Positions 25,287 to 33,832 of a stretch of DNA of 64,000 nucleotides are shown here, piece by piece. Numbering within the stretch: position 1 is the stretch's first letter; every line of letters starts with the position of its first letter. The stretch is from positions 17,731-81,730 of the forward strand of contig NZ_FNID01000013.1 in assembly GCF_900103835.1 (NCBI RefSeq). The letters are read 5' to 3'. This DNA is from Acetanaerobacterium elongatum (GTDB lineage Bacteria > Bacillota > Clostridia > Oscillospirales > Ruminococcaceae). The notes beneath the pieces are model-generated. The model was given only the letters and a program-made list of their open reading frames with translations, was not told the DNA's origin and made no database searches. A program made the translations under genes and the position numbers.

Positions 25287-26129
25287 TCAGGGAATATAAT
25301 TGTCTTCAAGCTTAAACTTATCTTCGCCAAAGAATTTTGCTACAAGTTCTTTGAGGCTGTCCTTGTCATCAACATCAATATTCTTGTCTACAACAAGGAT
25401 TTCAACCCTTCTGTTCTGCTTACGACCTTCAGGGGTATTATTATCGGCAATAGGCCGATATTTGCCATACCCAAGCGAGCTAAGCAGCTCAGACTGAATT
25501 TTGCAGTTCTTCTCTAAATATTTCAGTACCTCATTTGCTCTGTCAGAGGATAATTGACGGTCATCTACGTGATAGTTTTCATTCTCCGGTATGGCTGCCG
25601 TATGGCCTTCGATACGAATGGTTCCGATCGACGCCTCTGCGTTTTTAATCCCTTCGCCGATATTATCCAAAACCACTTTGCCTTCGTTACGAAGCACGGC
25701 ACTATCCGCATTAAAAAATACATTATCGGTGAAACGGATAAAGACATAATGCTTGCCCTTTTGAACATCTATACTCTCTTTTATTTCTCCCTCTGTTTGT
25801 GTATCAACATAGTTCTTTAACATATCATACAGCGTCTCAAGGTTTATTGGTTCTTGAGAAGCATTAGCTATATCACTATCGCCGATACCTGAACCGGTGT
25901 TGCCAACCTTACCGGTGGCATCTTTCTTCAGATCAGGCGTTACTACAAGCTGCTCGGTATTAATACCGATGTTAGACAACGCCGAGGCCAGAAAAGTAAA
26001 CTTATCGGCATCAACAGTCGACATGGAATAAAGCATAACGAAAAATGTCAAAAGCAAAGTAACCATATCTGCATATGTATTTAGCCATTCATTGCTTATA
26101 CCTTCATCCTCGTGTTTTTTTCTAGCCAC
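25287..26129 (-). CDS. motB: Flagellar motor stator protein MotB
   Basis: Peptidoglycan-anchored stator subunit. 280 residues: a short basic N-terminus, then one membrane helix with the proton-binding Asp ('NTYADMVTLLLTFFVMLYSMS', Asp near 22), a plug/linker and the OmpA-like peptidoglycan-binding domain ('IRIEGHTAAIPENENYHVDDRQLSSDRANEVLKYL'). GTG start with AGGGGTGA upstream. It forms a pair with motA inside the fla operon, between flbD and fliM. Confidence 0.94.
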   Translation of the reverse strand: MARKKHEDEGISNEWLNTYADMVTLLLTFFVMLYSMSTVDADKFTFLASALSNIGINTEQLVVTPDLKKDATGKVGNTGSGIGDSDIANASQEPINLETLYDMLKNYVDTQTEGEIKESIDVQKGKHYVFIRFTDNVFFNADSAVLRNEGKVVLDNIGEGIKNAEASIGTIRIEGHTAAIPENENYHVDDRQLSSDRANEVLKYLEKNCKIQSELLSSLGYGKYRPIADNNTPEGRKQNRRVEILVVDKNIDVDDKDSLKELVAKFFGEDKFKLEDNYIP

Positions 26130-26189
26130 ACACTCACCCCTAAAGACCTATCATAAAACCGCAACATCAATACTGTTTTAAGTTTATTA

Positions 26190-27065
26190 TCACTTTTTAG
26201 GTCCTTTACTAGCCTTCTTATCTTTTTCTGCGCCCGTCTCATCTTCGCCTTTAGAAGATGCATTCTTCTTTGCGATAGAGCTTGGTAACAGCCTATATAA
26301 TTTTTCAGCAATAAAGCGAGGGTTCTCGCCTGCCTGTATAGCCTGAACTCCCTCACAGATAATTAGTTTGCACAGGTATTCTTCCTCATGGCGTACCTTC
26401 AGCTTTGCGGAGATAGGAATGAAAAGAATATTACATAGCATCGAACCGTAAAAAGTAGTAATTAAGGCAACAGACATTCCATTACCAAGCTGCGTTGCAT
26501 CATCCATCTTCTTAAGCATTAGTATAAGACCGATTAGAGTTCCTATCATACCAAATGCCGGAGCAAATGTTGCGCCCTTTTCATAAAACGCTCTGTCCTG
26601 CCCATGCCGCTCGTCAAGAAAGTCCAGTTCCTCTTCTAGCAAGGATTTAACCTTCTCGGGATCAATTGCGTCAACAATCATCATAATGCCGTTGCGCAGA
26701 TAATCGTCATCTTTTTCGTTAAGCTCATCCTCTAACGCCAGCAAGCCTTTACTTCTTGCTGCCTTTGCAAGCTCCACAATACGGGTAATCTGCTCATTGG
26801 GATTATACTTTCTGGGGAAAAAGATTATCTTCAAATGCGGTAGAATCTTTTTAAAAGCTTTCACCGGGAACGAGATCATCAAAGTTGCAATGGTACCACC
26901 AATGGTAATAGCCATACTGGGATAATCGACAAACGTAAAAACGCTTCCAAATTTAAACATTTCCGCAAATACAACCGGATCACCGTTTTTGGGCATATTG
27001 AAAACCATCCCAAATATTACAAGAACAAATGCAAGTATAAAACCAATGAGTGACATTAAATCCAT
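26190..27065 (-). CDS. motA: Flagellar motor stator protein MotA
   Basis: Proton-channel partner of MotB that pushes on FliG. 291 residues with four membrane helices: two at 1-60, and two in about 165-230 ('FAPAFGMIGTLIGLILMLKKMDD' and 'MSVALITTFYGSMLCNILFIPIS'). The large cytoplasmic loop 'LLALEDELNEKDDDYLRNGIMMIVDAIDPEKV' carries the charged residues that contact FliG. The C-terminus is longer than usual, with a Lys/Glu-rich tail. AAGGG lies before the ATG. Confidence 0.94.
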   Translation of the reverse strand: MDLMSLIGFILAFVLVIFGMVFNMPKNGDPVVFAEMFKFGSVFTFVDYPSMAITIGGTIATLMISFPVKAFKKILPHLKIIFFPRKYNPNEQITRIVELAKAARSKGLLALEDELNEKDDDYLRNGIMMIVDAIDPEKVKSLLEEELDFLDERHGQDRAFYEKGATFAPAFGMIGTLIGLILMLKKMDDATQLGNGMSVALITTFYGSMLCNILFIPISAKLKVRHEEEYLCKLIICEGVQAIQAGENPRFIAEKLYRLLPSSIAKKNASSKGEDETGAEKDKKASKGPKK

Positions 27066-27111
27066 AAGAGTTTACACCCTTCTTCATAATTACTATATAA
27101 AAGCAATATCT

Positions 27112-27312
27112 TTAACCGAGCTTACCATATATCTTTCTCTTATAGGCAATAATCCGCTCTAGAATCTCGTTGGCGGACTCACTGACAATAAGTATTTTTC
27201 CGTTTAACAGCTTGATGGTCGTATCCGGTGCTTCTTCAATAGACTCTATCAAATCACAGTTGAGAATAAATTCTTTATCCTCTTTTTTTGCAAGCCTTGT
27301 TACCTTTATCAC
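27112..27312 (-). CDS. flbD: Flagellar protein FlbD
   Basis: Small cytoplasmic protein found after flgE in many fla operons, thought to act in hook or rod assembly; its exact role is unclear. 66 residues: 'IKVTRLAKKEDKEFILNCDLIESIEEAPDTTIKLLNGKILIVSES', the FlbD signature. The start is the GTG at 27312, because AAGGAGG lies 8 bases upstream; the open frame extends 27 codons further but without any ribosome binding site. It precedes motA. Confidence 0.9.
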   Translation of the reverse strand: MIKVTRLAKKEDKEFILNCDLIESIEEAPDTTIKLLNGKILIVSESANEILERIIAYKRKIYGKLG

Positions 27313-27389
27313 GGCGCACCCTCCTTTGTCGGACAATCTATTTATTTCTATACAGGCATGTACAAAGCAGAAAAATAGGAACCTGATTT

Positions 27390-27418
27390 GCATAAGGGGC
27401 TATAAAAGCCCCTTATGC
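27390..27418 (-). other. Intercistronic hairpin between flgE and flbD
   Basis: GCATAAGGGGCT, a 5-base loop and AGCCCCTTATGC form a perfect 12-bp stem 12 bases after the flgE stop. No T run follows on the minus strand, so it looks more like a stabilising or processing element than a full terminator. Confidence 0.65.
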
Positions 27419-27430
27419 CTCAGGTATAGA

Positions 27431-28729
27431 TTAACGTTTCAGGTTAACCAGTTCTTCAAGCATACTATCGGTTACCGTAATAATTCTGGAGCAAGCCTGG
27501 AAGCCTCTCTGCGTTGTAATCATATCGGTAAACTGCGCGGAAAGGTCTACGTTAGACATTTCGAGCATACCGGACTTTAACGGACCGGAACCGGAGGTGC
27601 CTGCAACACATAAGGAAGGATCACCGGAGTTTGCGCTCTGTGCAAAATAGGAGTTGCCCTCCTGCGTTAAGCCCTCCGGGTTATTGAAAACAGCCAAATC
27701 GATACGGCCAAGTGTTAGCTGACCGTGCACTGCATGGTTACCGGTAATGATGCCGTCGCTGCCGATTGCAAGGCTGGAAAGGTCTTTTACAGACTGTAAA
27801 GCAAAACTGCGGCCTTGCTCCGTTTTAAACGCTCCCAATATATCCTTCATCTGTTGACCGTCTAGCGGAATTGAGTTGCCACCAGCATCGGTCGGGAAAG
27901 TAAGCCCACTTAGTGTAAACCCGCCACCAGGAATGGCAGAAGTAGCTAATACCTTGCCGTTTTTATCTGTAATAGCTCCCACATTGGTAGCATCTGGCGC
28001 GCCGCCGACTGTACCGGTAGCCAGTGTCAGCAGTTTGTCAAGATCGGCCTGAGTATAATTGGCAGAAGGATCCAGCGTAATATTTAACTCGGTACCGTCA
28101 AGAACAGCCTTGCTGCCGCCGCCTGCAGTGCCTGTAATAAAGTTTACAACCATATTACCTAATGTACCTGGTCCCTTTGCCTTCAGTGTTACGGTCTGAG
28201 AAACGCCTAAAACCGAAACAGTCTTGGTATGAAAAGCCTGATTATCGGTAATGGGAGGTACCACAATCTGAATCTTACCGCTGGCCGGTGCCGCGGTTTT
28301 AGCACCCGAGCCGCTCACACCAAGTACAAAATTACCCTGTGAATCAATAACATTTCCGTTATTGTCGATGGTGAGCATACCGGCTCTGGTATAGTATATA
28401 TTGCCTGACGCATCCATTACCTGCAGGTAGCCCTGCCCCGCAATTGCCACGTCGGTGGAAACGTCGGTTGGCTGGAAGCCGGATTGGGATTGATTGATAT
28501 CAATAGACGCAACCTGTGCACCATAACCAACCTGCGTAGCATTTACACCGCCGCGGGTTTGTGTGCCACCGGAAGCACCGCTGATGGACTGGTAGTATAC
28601 ATCGCGGAAGGTTGTTCGGGATGCCTTGTAGCCGTAGGTATTTACGTTGGCAATATTATTGCCGATAACGTCAAGGCGCGTCTGGTGTGCCCTTAAACCG
28701 GCAACACCGGAATACATGGCTCTAACCAT
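27431..28729 (-). CDS. flgE: Flagellar hook protein FlgE
   Basis: Subunit of the flexible hook, exported through the flagellar gate. 432 residues with the N-terminal rod/hook signature 'GVAGLRAHQTRLDVIGNNIANVNTYGYK', a glycine- and threonine-rich outer domain (about 150-330), then 'GNSYFAQSANSGDPSLCVAGTSG' and the C-terminal helix 'MSNVDLSAQFTDMITTQRGFQACSRIITVTD'. AAAGGAG is before the ATG. It is flanked by two hairpins (28756-28783 and 27390-27418). Confidence 0.96.
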   Translation of the reverse strand: MVRAMYSGVAGLRAHQTRLDVIGNNIANVNTYGYKASRTTFRDVYYQSISGASGGTQTRGGVNATQVGYGAQVASIDINQSQSGFQPTDVSTDVAIAGQGYLQVMDASGNIYYTRAGMLTIDNNGNVIDSQGNFVLGVSGSGAKTAAPASGKIQIVVPPITDNQAFHTKTVSVLGVSQTVTLKAKGPGTLGNMVVNFITGTAGGGSKAVLDGTELNITLDPSANYTQADLDKLLTLATGTVGGAPDATNVGAITDKNGKVLATSAIPGGGFTLSGLTFPTDAGGNSIPLDGQQMKDILGAFKTEQGRSFALQSVKDLSSLAIGSDGIITGNHAVHGQLTLGRIDLAVFNNPEGLTQEGNSYFAQSANSGDPSLCVAGTSGSGPLKSGMLEMSNVDLSAQFTDMITTQRGFQACSRIITVTDSMLEELVNLKR

Positions 28730-28755
28730 TAAAATACTCCTTTTCTTAAGAACCG

Positions 28756-28783
28756 TCAGTTTCTTCAGTCAGTCAGAAACTGA
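28756..28783 (-). other. Hairpin just upstream of flgE
   Basis: TCAGTTTC pairs with GAAACTGA around a 12-base loop, 27 bases before the flgE start codon, in the gap after the TIGR02530 gene. It could affect message stability or flgE translation. Confidence 0.45.
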
Positions 28784-28805
28784 AATAGCCCCCTGAAAGG
28801 TCCAG

Positions 28806-29204
28806 CTATACTATTACGGTTCCGTCAATATTTGTGAATACATTTCCGCTTAGGTCGTCTCCGTTGACTGTAGTAACCACCGTACCGTTTTTTATACTGA
28901 CAATAAACGCCGTTTTATCAATCAGAATAAGCGTATCGTCCAGTCCCTTTTCACCGGCCAGCCGCATACCTTGGGTTAAACGTTCCATCTTATCGGCACT
29001 GATATCAATATTCCGGTCGGAAATACGATTCTGCGCGTGCTTGGAGAAGTTAACACCGAATTCCTGCTGCTGCCTTTTTAACACCTCGGCAAAGGATTCT
29101 GTTCCCTGCTGCGGTTGTATGGCAGATTTTCCTGCCGTGGAGGAAGGGGTAACAATACCTGTGGTTATGGTAACGGGAAACCTATTGATAAAAGTATCTG
29201 CCAT
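28806..29204 (-). CDS. Flagellar operon protein of the TIGR02530 family
   Basis: 132 residues. The core 'GVNFSKHAQNRISDRNIDISADKMERLTQGMRLAGEKG' and 'LILIDKTAFIVSIKNGTVVTTV' are the known signature of a small protein found between flgD and flgE in Firmicutes. It is predicted to be cytoplasmic; a role in hook assembly is inferred from position only. GGAGGGAAGATCCT precedes the ATG. Confidence 0.85.
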   Translation of the reverse strand: MADTFINRFPVTITTGIVTPSSTAGKSAIQPQQGTESFAEVLKRQQQEFGVNFSKHAQNRISDRNIDISADKMERLTQGMRLAGEKGLDDTLILIDKTAFIVSIKNGTVVTTVNGDDLSGNVFTNIDGTVIV

Positions 29205-29278
29205 AGGATCTTCCCTCCATGGATAAACCGAAAGCCTTCCTGTTGCTTACGATTCGCTGGTGATTGGATTAAATAGTA

Positions 29279-29764
29279 TCACTTGGATTCACTGCCTGAT
29301 GATGAGTTTGAAGAGGTGGCCGGTACAATCTCCATCAGGTTTTCCGGTTTGAAGGTCTTATTGTCTACAATAAACTCAAAACTGTCATCAGTAAACTTAA
29401 TTCCCTCCACCACACCGGTGGTTTTTACAAGCTGCCCGTTTGAATCAAGCGTAGCCGCAATAACCGTTTTGCCCATCAGCGAAGATGCAAAGGTGGAATT
29501 CGCCATCGACAACACCTTCTGCTGAATCTGAAGGGCGGTAAACTGTGCCATCTGCCCCATAAACTCGGTGTTATCGGTTGGGTTATTGAAATCCTGATTG
29601 GAAAGCTGGGCAGCTATCAGTTTAAAAAAGTCCTGAATGTCCATATCACCGTTGTTTTTATCGGTAACGGTATATGGGTGGCCATCCTCGGTATAATATG
29701 TTTTCTTGGTGCCTGTAGCTCTGCTGGACTGTGAACCATAACCTGAAACAGCACCGATAGCCAT
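29279..29764 (-). CDS. flgD: Flagellar hook capping protein FlgD
   Basis: Scaffold that caps the growing hook. 161 residues. 'MDIQDFFKLIAAQLSNQDFNNPTDNTEFMGQMAQFTALQIQ' is the FlgD N-terminal signature. The C-terminal part is short, lacking the long FLIG/Tudor domain of E. coli FlgD, as is common in Firmicutes. Starts after GGAGGTGATACA. Follows fliK by 15 bases. Confidence 0.93.
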   Translation of the reverse strand: MAIGAVSGYGSQSSRATGTKKTYYTEDGHPYTVTDKNNGDMDIQDFFKLIAAQLSNQDFNNPTDNTEFMGQMAQFTALQIQQKVLSMANSTFASSLMGKTVIAATLDSNGQLVKTTGVVEGIKFTDDSFEFIVDNKTFKPENLMEIVPATSSNSSSGSESK

Positions 29765-29779
29765 TGTATCACCTCCTGA

Positions 29780-31033
29780 TTACACATAACAATTTAACAT
29801 TGCCTGCTGTACATAACGTGCGCCGATTATGCCGCCCGCAAGGGTTGTGTCATCGCTCGAAATTTCTTGTATGGGGCGTGCCAACACAATTCTGCGTGTT
29901 TCATACGGCTGGTTTTCCCTGTCGGAACCGGACATGAAGTAGTTGCCCGAAGACGCCAAATTATTAAAGGACTGGTTCTCAACCGTGCAGCTTTCCATCT
30001 GAACATTACTGTCCTTTAAGCTGGCACGCAGCTCGGGAATCTGGCTTTCAATGAGCTTGGCGGTTTGCTGGTTACCGGTAACAATGTTCATGGTAAGCTT
30101 ACCGTCGTTCATTACCATCTTCACCGTCAACTCGCCGAGCGATTCCGGTTTCAGCTTCATGGTAAACTCCATTTTGCCGTTTGAATAAGCATTCAAAATG
30201 CCGGTAGCTACCTGCTCTGACGGGCTTGTCTGCGGAGCCATTGGGACAGTAGTTACGGCAGTCGCTTCAGCTTTTAACGTAACCCCTAAGTTATGGAGCT
30301 TATCGTTAAATGATGAAAGTTGCTGGGTAAGCTGCTGTACCGTATCCTTATCGCTCTTTTCGGTTGCCGGCTTATCGGTTGCCATTGGTGCGGACTCGGT
30401 TGCCTGTGAAGCAGGCTGATTTGACGTTTGAGTATCGGTTTGGTTTTGGAACGAACCACTGGGTGTAAAGCTCGCGCTGGATTGAGTTGCAGTGCTTTGA
30501 ACAACCTCAGGATTGCCTTGCTGCGGCAGGTACTCAGAGATTATGTTTTGCCGTGGTTGCGTTGAAACCGGTTGCGCTTGAGGCATATCAGCGGCAGTTT
30601 GTACAACCTGAGCAGTTACGGCTGAAACATCCTGTACCGTATTTACAGCTTGTACTACTGAATCCTGCGGCTGACTTATCAGTAATACTTCCGGTACCGC
30701 TATCTGGGTTTGAGAATCAACAACATTCAGTACCTGAGGGACCATGGCAGCTTGAAGAGTTTGAGCGGTAAGGACTGATGTAGCTGCTTCGACTTTCTCG
30801 TTCTTATCTTCCGATTCTGCTTTATCGGCTTCAACATCCTCTGATTGGCTTGAAGAAGTAGCTGCTTTAGGAGTTGCCTTATTAACCTCTTTGTTCATGC
30901 TATTGAGCTGTTTCTGCAGTTCGGAACTGAAGGAAAAGGTGCTTTGAACGTTCGGCTGCGAAGCGGCTGTCGGTTTTCCATAATTGGAACCTGAAACCTG
31001 AAGCACCATATCTGTTAACATAGCGACATTCAT
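29780..31033 (-). CDS. fliK: Flagellar hook-length control protein FliK
   Basis: Secreted ruler that triggers the FlhB switch when the hook is long enough. 417 residues. The N-terminal 280 are low-complexity, rich in Gln, Thr, Ser, Ala and Val. The C-terminal domain has 'FTMKLKPESLGELTVKMVMNDGKLTMNIVTGN' and 'SQIPELRASLKDSNVQMESCTV', the Flg_hook signature. The start is the ATG at 31033, preceded by AAAGGAGGTGAGAA; the frame is open 10 codons further but that region holds the ribosome binding site. Two promoter-like sequences lie just upstream. Confidence 0.92.
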   Translation of the reverse strand: MNVAMLTDMVLQVSGSNYGKPTAASQPNVQSTFSFSSELQKQLNSMNKEVNKATPKAATSSSQSEDVEADKAESEDKNEKVEAATSVLTAQTLQAAMVPQVLNVVDSQTQIAVPEVLLISQPQDSVVQAVNTVQDVSAVTAQVVQTAADMPQAQPVSTQPRQNIISEYLPQQGNPEVVQSTATQSSASFTPSGSFQNQTDTQTSNQPASQATESAPMATDKPATEKSDKDTVQQLTQQLSSFNDKLHNLGVTLKAEATAVTTVPMAPQTSPSEQVATGILNAYSNGKMEFTMKLKPESLGELTVKMVMNDGKLTMNIVTGNQQTAKLIESQIPELRASLKDSNVQMESCTVENQSFNNLASSGNYFMSGSDRENQPYETRRIVLARPIQEISSDDTTLAGGIIGARYVQQAMLNCYV

Positions 31034-31065
31034 TTTCTCACCTCCTTTCGTAATGATATGCATAT

Positions 31066-31158
31066 ATTATACCAAATAAAAAGCACGAAAAAAACAGATT
31101 TTTTGCCAAAATGACGCTTTTTACTCGATATTATATGTATTTTGTAAAAGCAAGTAAA
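31066..31158 (-). promoter_or_regulatory. Two candidate internal promoters before fliK
   Basis: On the minus strand, TTTACT (31153-31158), 17 bp, TATAAT (31130-31135) forms one sigma-A-like promoter. A second, extended -10 element TGGTATAAT lies at 31066-31074, 33 bp before the fliK ATG. They fall in the longest intergenic gap of the fla operon (about 155 bases between fliJ and fliK). Confidence 0.5.
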
Positions 31159-31188
31159 AAAGGATTGTTTCTTTTTTGTGCATTATGA

Positions 31189-31632
31189 TCAGTTGAGCGA
31201 AACAGAATTATTTGCAATAAATTCATCTATCAACAGTTCCTGTTCCTTGCCCTCTGCCGCACGGTATTCATCCATCTGCCGGTCTTTAAGCTTTTCAAGA
31301 GTCGTAACCTCCTGCGAAACCCTTACCACAACGGCAACCTGATCGTTCACCCTGGCTTCCATGGTTCTGATTTGTAACTGCTGTGACTTAATCCTATCGT
31401 TTAATACATTCAGGTACGCCTTACGTCTAGCGAGATCATGCGGTGTAAGACCTGTACGTTCCTGTTCCTTCAGTTCCCCATCGCAGTAGGTGTATTCCTG
31501 ATGCAGCTTTTCCAGTGCTTCGTTCAGGTTGGCCAACCGGCTGCGAAGATCTGCAAGCTTTAGCTTTTCGCCGGAGAGCATCTGGTCTTTAAAGCTAAGC
31601 ATCTTTTCAAGAGAGAATTCAAACTTCTTCAT
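31189..31632 (-). CDS. fliJ: Flagellar export chaperone FliJ
   Basis: Soluble rod-like component of the export ATPase complex, linking FliI to FlhA. 147 residues that are almost entirely a two-stranded coiled coil, rich in Lys, Glu, Leu and Arg ('FSLEKMLSFKDQMLSGEKLKLADLRSRL' at the N-terminus). Length and position after fliI are standard. 22 bases separate it from fliI. Confidence 0.92.
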   Translation of the reverse strand: MKKFEFSLEKMLSFKDQMLSGEKLKLADLRSRLANLNEALEKLHQEYTYCDGELKEQERTGLTPHDLARRKAYLNVLNDRIKSQQLQIRTMEARVNDQVAVVVRVSQEVTTLEKLKDRQMDEYRAAEGKEQELLIDEFIANNSVSLN

Positions 31633-31654
31633 GGCTTCTGCAAGCTCCCAAGCC

Positions 31655-32968
31655 TTAGCTTACGGCATTTTTCATCAGTTCCAGGGTTTGCTGATAGGTA
31701 AATGCATCATTGACGCCTTGCCCTAAAAATCCATTCACATTATCTATTTTAGCAATGGCTGCGTCCAATGCGGGGTTGGTACCCTGCTTATATGCACCGA
31801 TTGTTATTAAATCGTAATTTGAATAGTAAACTGAAAGAATACTGCGCATCTTGTTTGCAAATTCCAGCTGATCCTTATCAACAATTTCATTCATCAGACG
31901 ACTGACACTGGCAAGGATATCAATTGCGGGATATTGGTTGCGCATTGCTATTTTTCTGGAAAGTACGATATGCCCGTCAATAATACCACGAACGGTATCG
32001 GAAATCGGCTCGTTTACATCGTCGCCCTCGACCAAAACGGTATATATGCCAGTAATAGAACCCTTTTCAAAATTACCTGTTCGCTCCAAAAGCTTTGGCA
32101 TAACCGAATATACCGAAGGGGTATAACCGCGGGAAACCGGGGGCTCACCTGTCGCAAGCCCAATCTCTCGCTGAGCCATTGCATATCTTGTTAACGAATC
32201 CATCATCAGCAGAACACTTTTGCCCTGATCCTTAAAGTACTCTGCGATGGTGGTAGCGGTAAGTGCACATTTAAGCCGCTGCATAGCAGGCTGATCAGAG
32301 GTGGCCACCAGTAAAACCGAGCGTGCCATGCCTTCTTTGCCAAGGTCACGCTCCAGAAAATCTCGAACCTCTCTGCCTCTTTCGCCTACAAGGCTGATAA
32401 CATTCACATCTGCGGTTACATTACGGGCAATCATACCCAAAAGCGTACTCTTACCCACACCGCTACCCGAGAAGATACCAAGCCGCTGCCCTTTACCGCA
32501 GGTAAGCAGACCGTCTATTGCCTTAACACCAAAGCTGAGAGGGGTATCTATTCTGGGACGGGATAACGGGTTTGAGGGGGTATTGTTTACCGAATAATAG
32601 GTATTGCCCTCTACTTCACCCTTACCGTCTATGGGGGTACCTGTTCCGTCGAGAATTCGGCCAATCAGGCTGTCGTTTACCTTTACCTTTAGCTTATCGC
32701 CTGTTGATTCCACAATGCTGCCGGGCCCGATGCCGTCTATATCATCATACGGCATCAGCAAAACCCTGCTTTCTCTGAAACCTACAACCTCAGCATTGAC
32801 AATCCGGCCGCTCTCACCCGCATAAATGCGGCAAACATCGCCGATATTTGCCAAGGGGCCGGTAGACTCTATCATTAAGCCAACGATTTTATCTACCTTA
32901 CCATAAAAGGTTATTAAGCTCTTCCTTCGTACGGCACTTCTGACGCCTTCCAAAACCAAACACAACAC
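31655..32968 (-). CDS. fliI: Flagellum-specific ATPase FliI
   Basis: Hexameric ATPase that unloads substrates at the export gate. 437 residues with the F1-beta-like fold: an N-terminal beta domain ('FYGKVDKIVGLMIESTGP'), Walker A 'FSGSGVGKSTLLGM', Walker B 'VLLMMDSLTRYAMAQREIGLATGEPP' and the export-ATPase block 'SRGYTPSVYSVMPKLLERTGN'. The start is a GTG at 32968 with AAAGG a few bases upstream. That ribosome site is weak, so the exact start is less sure. Confidence 0.95.
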   Translation of the reverse strand: MLCLVLEGVRSAVRRKSLITFYGKVDKIVGLMIESTGPLANIGDVCRIYAGESGRIVNAEVVGFRESRVLLMPYDDIDGIGPGSIVESTGDKLKVKVNDSLIGRILDGTGTPIDGKGEVEGNTYYSVNNTPSNPLSRPRIDTPLSFGVKAIDGLLTCGKGQRLGIFSGSGVGKSTLLGMIARNVTADVNVISLVGERGREVRDFLERDLGKEGMARSVLLVATSDQPAMQRLKCALTATTIAEYFKDQGKSVLLMMDSLTRYAMAQREIGLATGEPPVSRGYTPSVYSVMPKLLERTGNFEKGSITGIYTVLVEGDDVNEPISDTVRGIIDGHIVLSRKIAMRNQYPAIDILASVSRLMNEIVDKDQLEFANKMRSILSVYYSNYDLITIGAYKQGTNPALDAAIAKIDNVNGFLGQGVNDAFTYQQTLELMKNAVS

Positions 32969-33028
32969 ACCCTTTAATAATCAGTAGAACTGGAGAACTA
33001 TCTTTTTGTTTGGCCTTGTGATTACCGA

Positions 33029-33832
33029 TTAACCATTCTTGTTCATTAAGATTTGCTTTAGGCTGCTGATCTGCGTTTGAAGGCTTGCATCGGCGATACC
33101 GCTTGGGGTTTCGACAATGCATAAGCCAGATGAAGCATCTTTAATAGTCTCAACCTCAATACTGCCGGAGACATCCAAAAGCTCCGCAATCATCTTTTTG
33201 TTAGTTATACAACTGGTTTGCGCATCGGTTTGTGAAACGGTTATCTTAACCCAGTCGGTATTTTTATAATTAGACAGCGCCCTTTTTACCATGCCTACCA
33301 GCGCCTTATCGTCTTCCGCCAGCTCTTTGCCAATTATCTTGGATACGATATCAATAACAAGCAGCCGCAGATCGTTTTCGGTTTCGTCTACAATCTCACG
33401 CTGCTTATCATCAATGCGGTCAAGCAAAGCGGCAAGCTCATCAAGCTTATATTGAAGCTGGTTGGCTATCTCAGTTCTTCCCTGCTCCAAACCGCTTTGG
33501 TAGGCCTCATCCTTCAATTTCTGTGCCTGAATCTTAGCCTGTGAAAGCATCTCCTCCTCAAGCTTTGAAGCCTTACGAAGAGATTCGGCAACAATCATTT
33601 GTGCTTCGGCATGGGCATTGTCAAGAATCTGTTGGCGAATCGTTGCCATTTCCAACGCTGCCGGCTCATCTACCGATGCAGGTGCTTCTCTGCCCGCCGA
33701 AGAAAACTCCTCAACCGGCTCAAGATCGGGCCTGTGCAGCGAAGCCGCAGCTTGTGTGGCAAACGCACTAATGAATACATTATCCTTTAAGCTTGTATTG
33801 AACGCCTTCACGATCTTAGGCAATGATATCAT
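33029..33832 (-). CDS. fliH: Flagellar assembly protein FliH
   Basis: Negative regulator and stalk of FliI, joining it to the C-ring. About 267 residues: an N-terminal variable part, a long Glu/Lys/Gln-rich coiled coil (about 80-160, 'AHAEAQMIVAESLRKASKLEEEML') and the C-terminal HrpE/FliH domain ('DLRLLVIDIVSKIIGKELAEDDK'). The ATG at 33832 directly touches its GGAAAGG site, while a TTG at 33823 lies 9 bases from it; the true start may be the TTG. It overlaps the end of fliG by 8-17 bases. Confidence 0.88.
   Translation of the reverse strand: MISLPKIVKAFNTSLKDNVFISAFATQAAASLHRPDLEPVEEFSSAGREAPASVDEPAALEMATIRQQILDNAHAEAQMIVAESLRKASKLEEEMLSQAKIQAQKLKDEAYQSGLEQGRTEIANQLQYKLDELAALLDRIDDKQREIVDETENDLRLLVIDIVSKIIGKELAEDDKALVGMVKRALSNYKNTDWVKITVSQTDAQTSCITNKKMIAELLDVSGSIEVETIKDASSGLCIVETPSGIADASLQTQISSLKQILMNKNG

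Noticed and set aside
30198..30771. Open frames on both strands inside the fliK low-complexity region
   Set aside because: Shadows of the Gln/Thr/Ala-rich fliK coding sequence.
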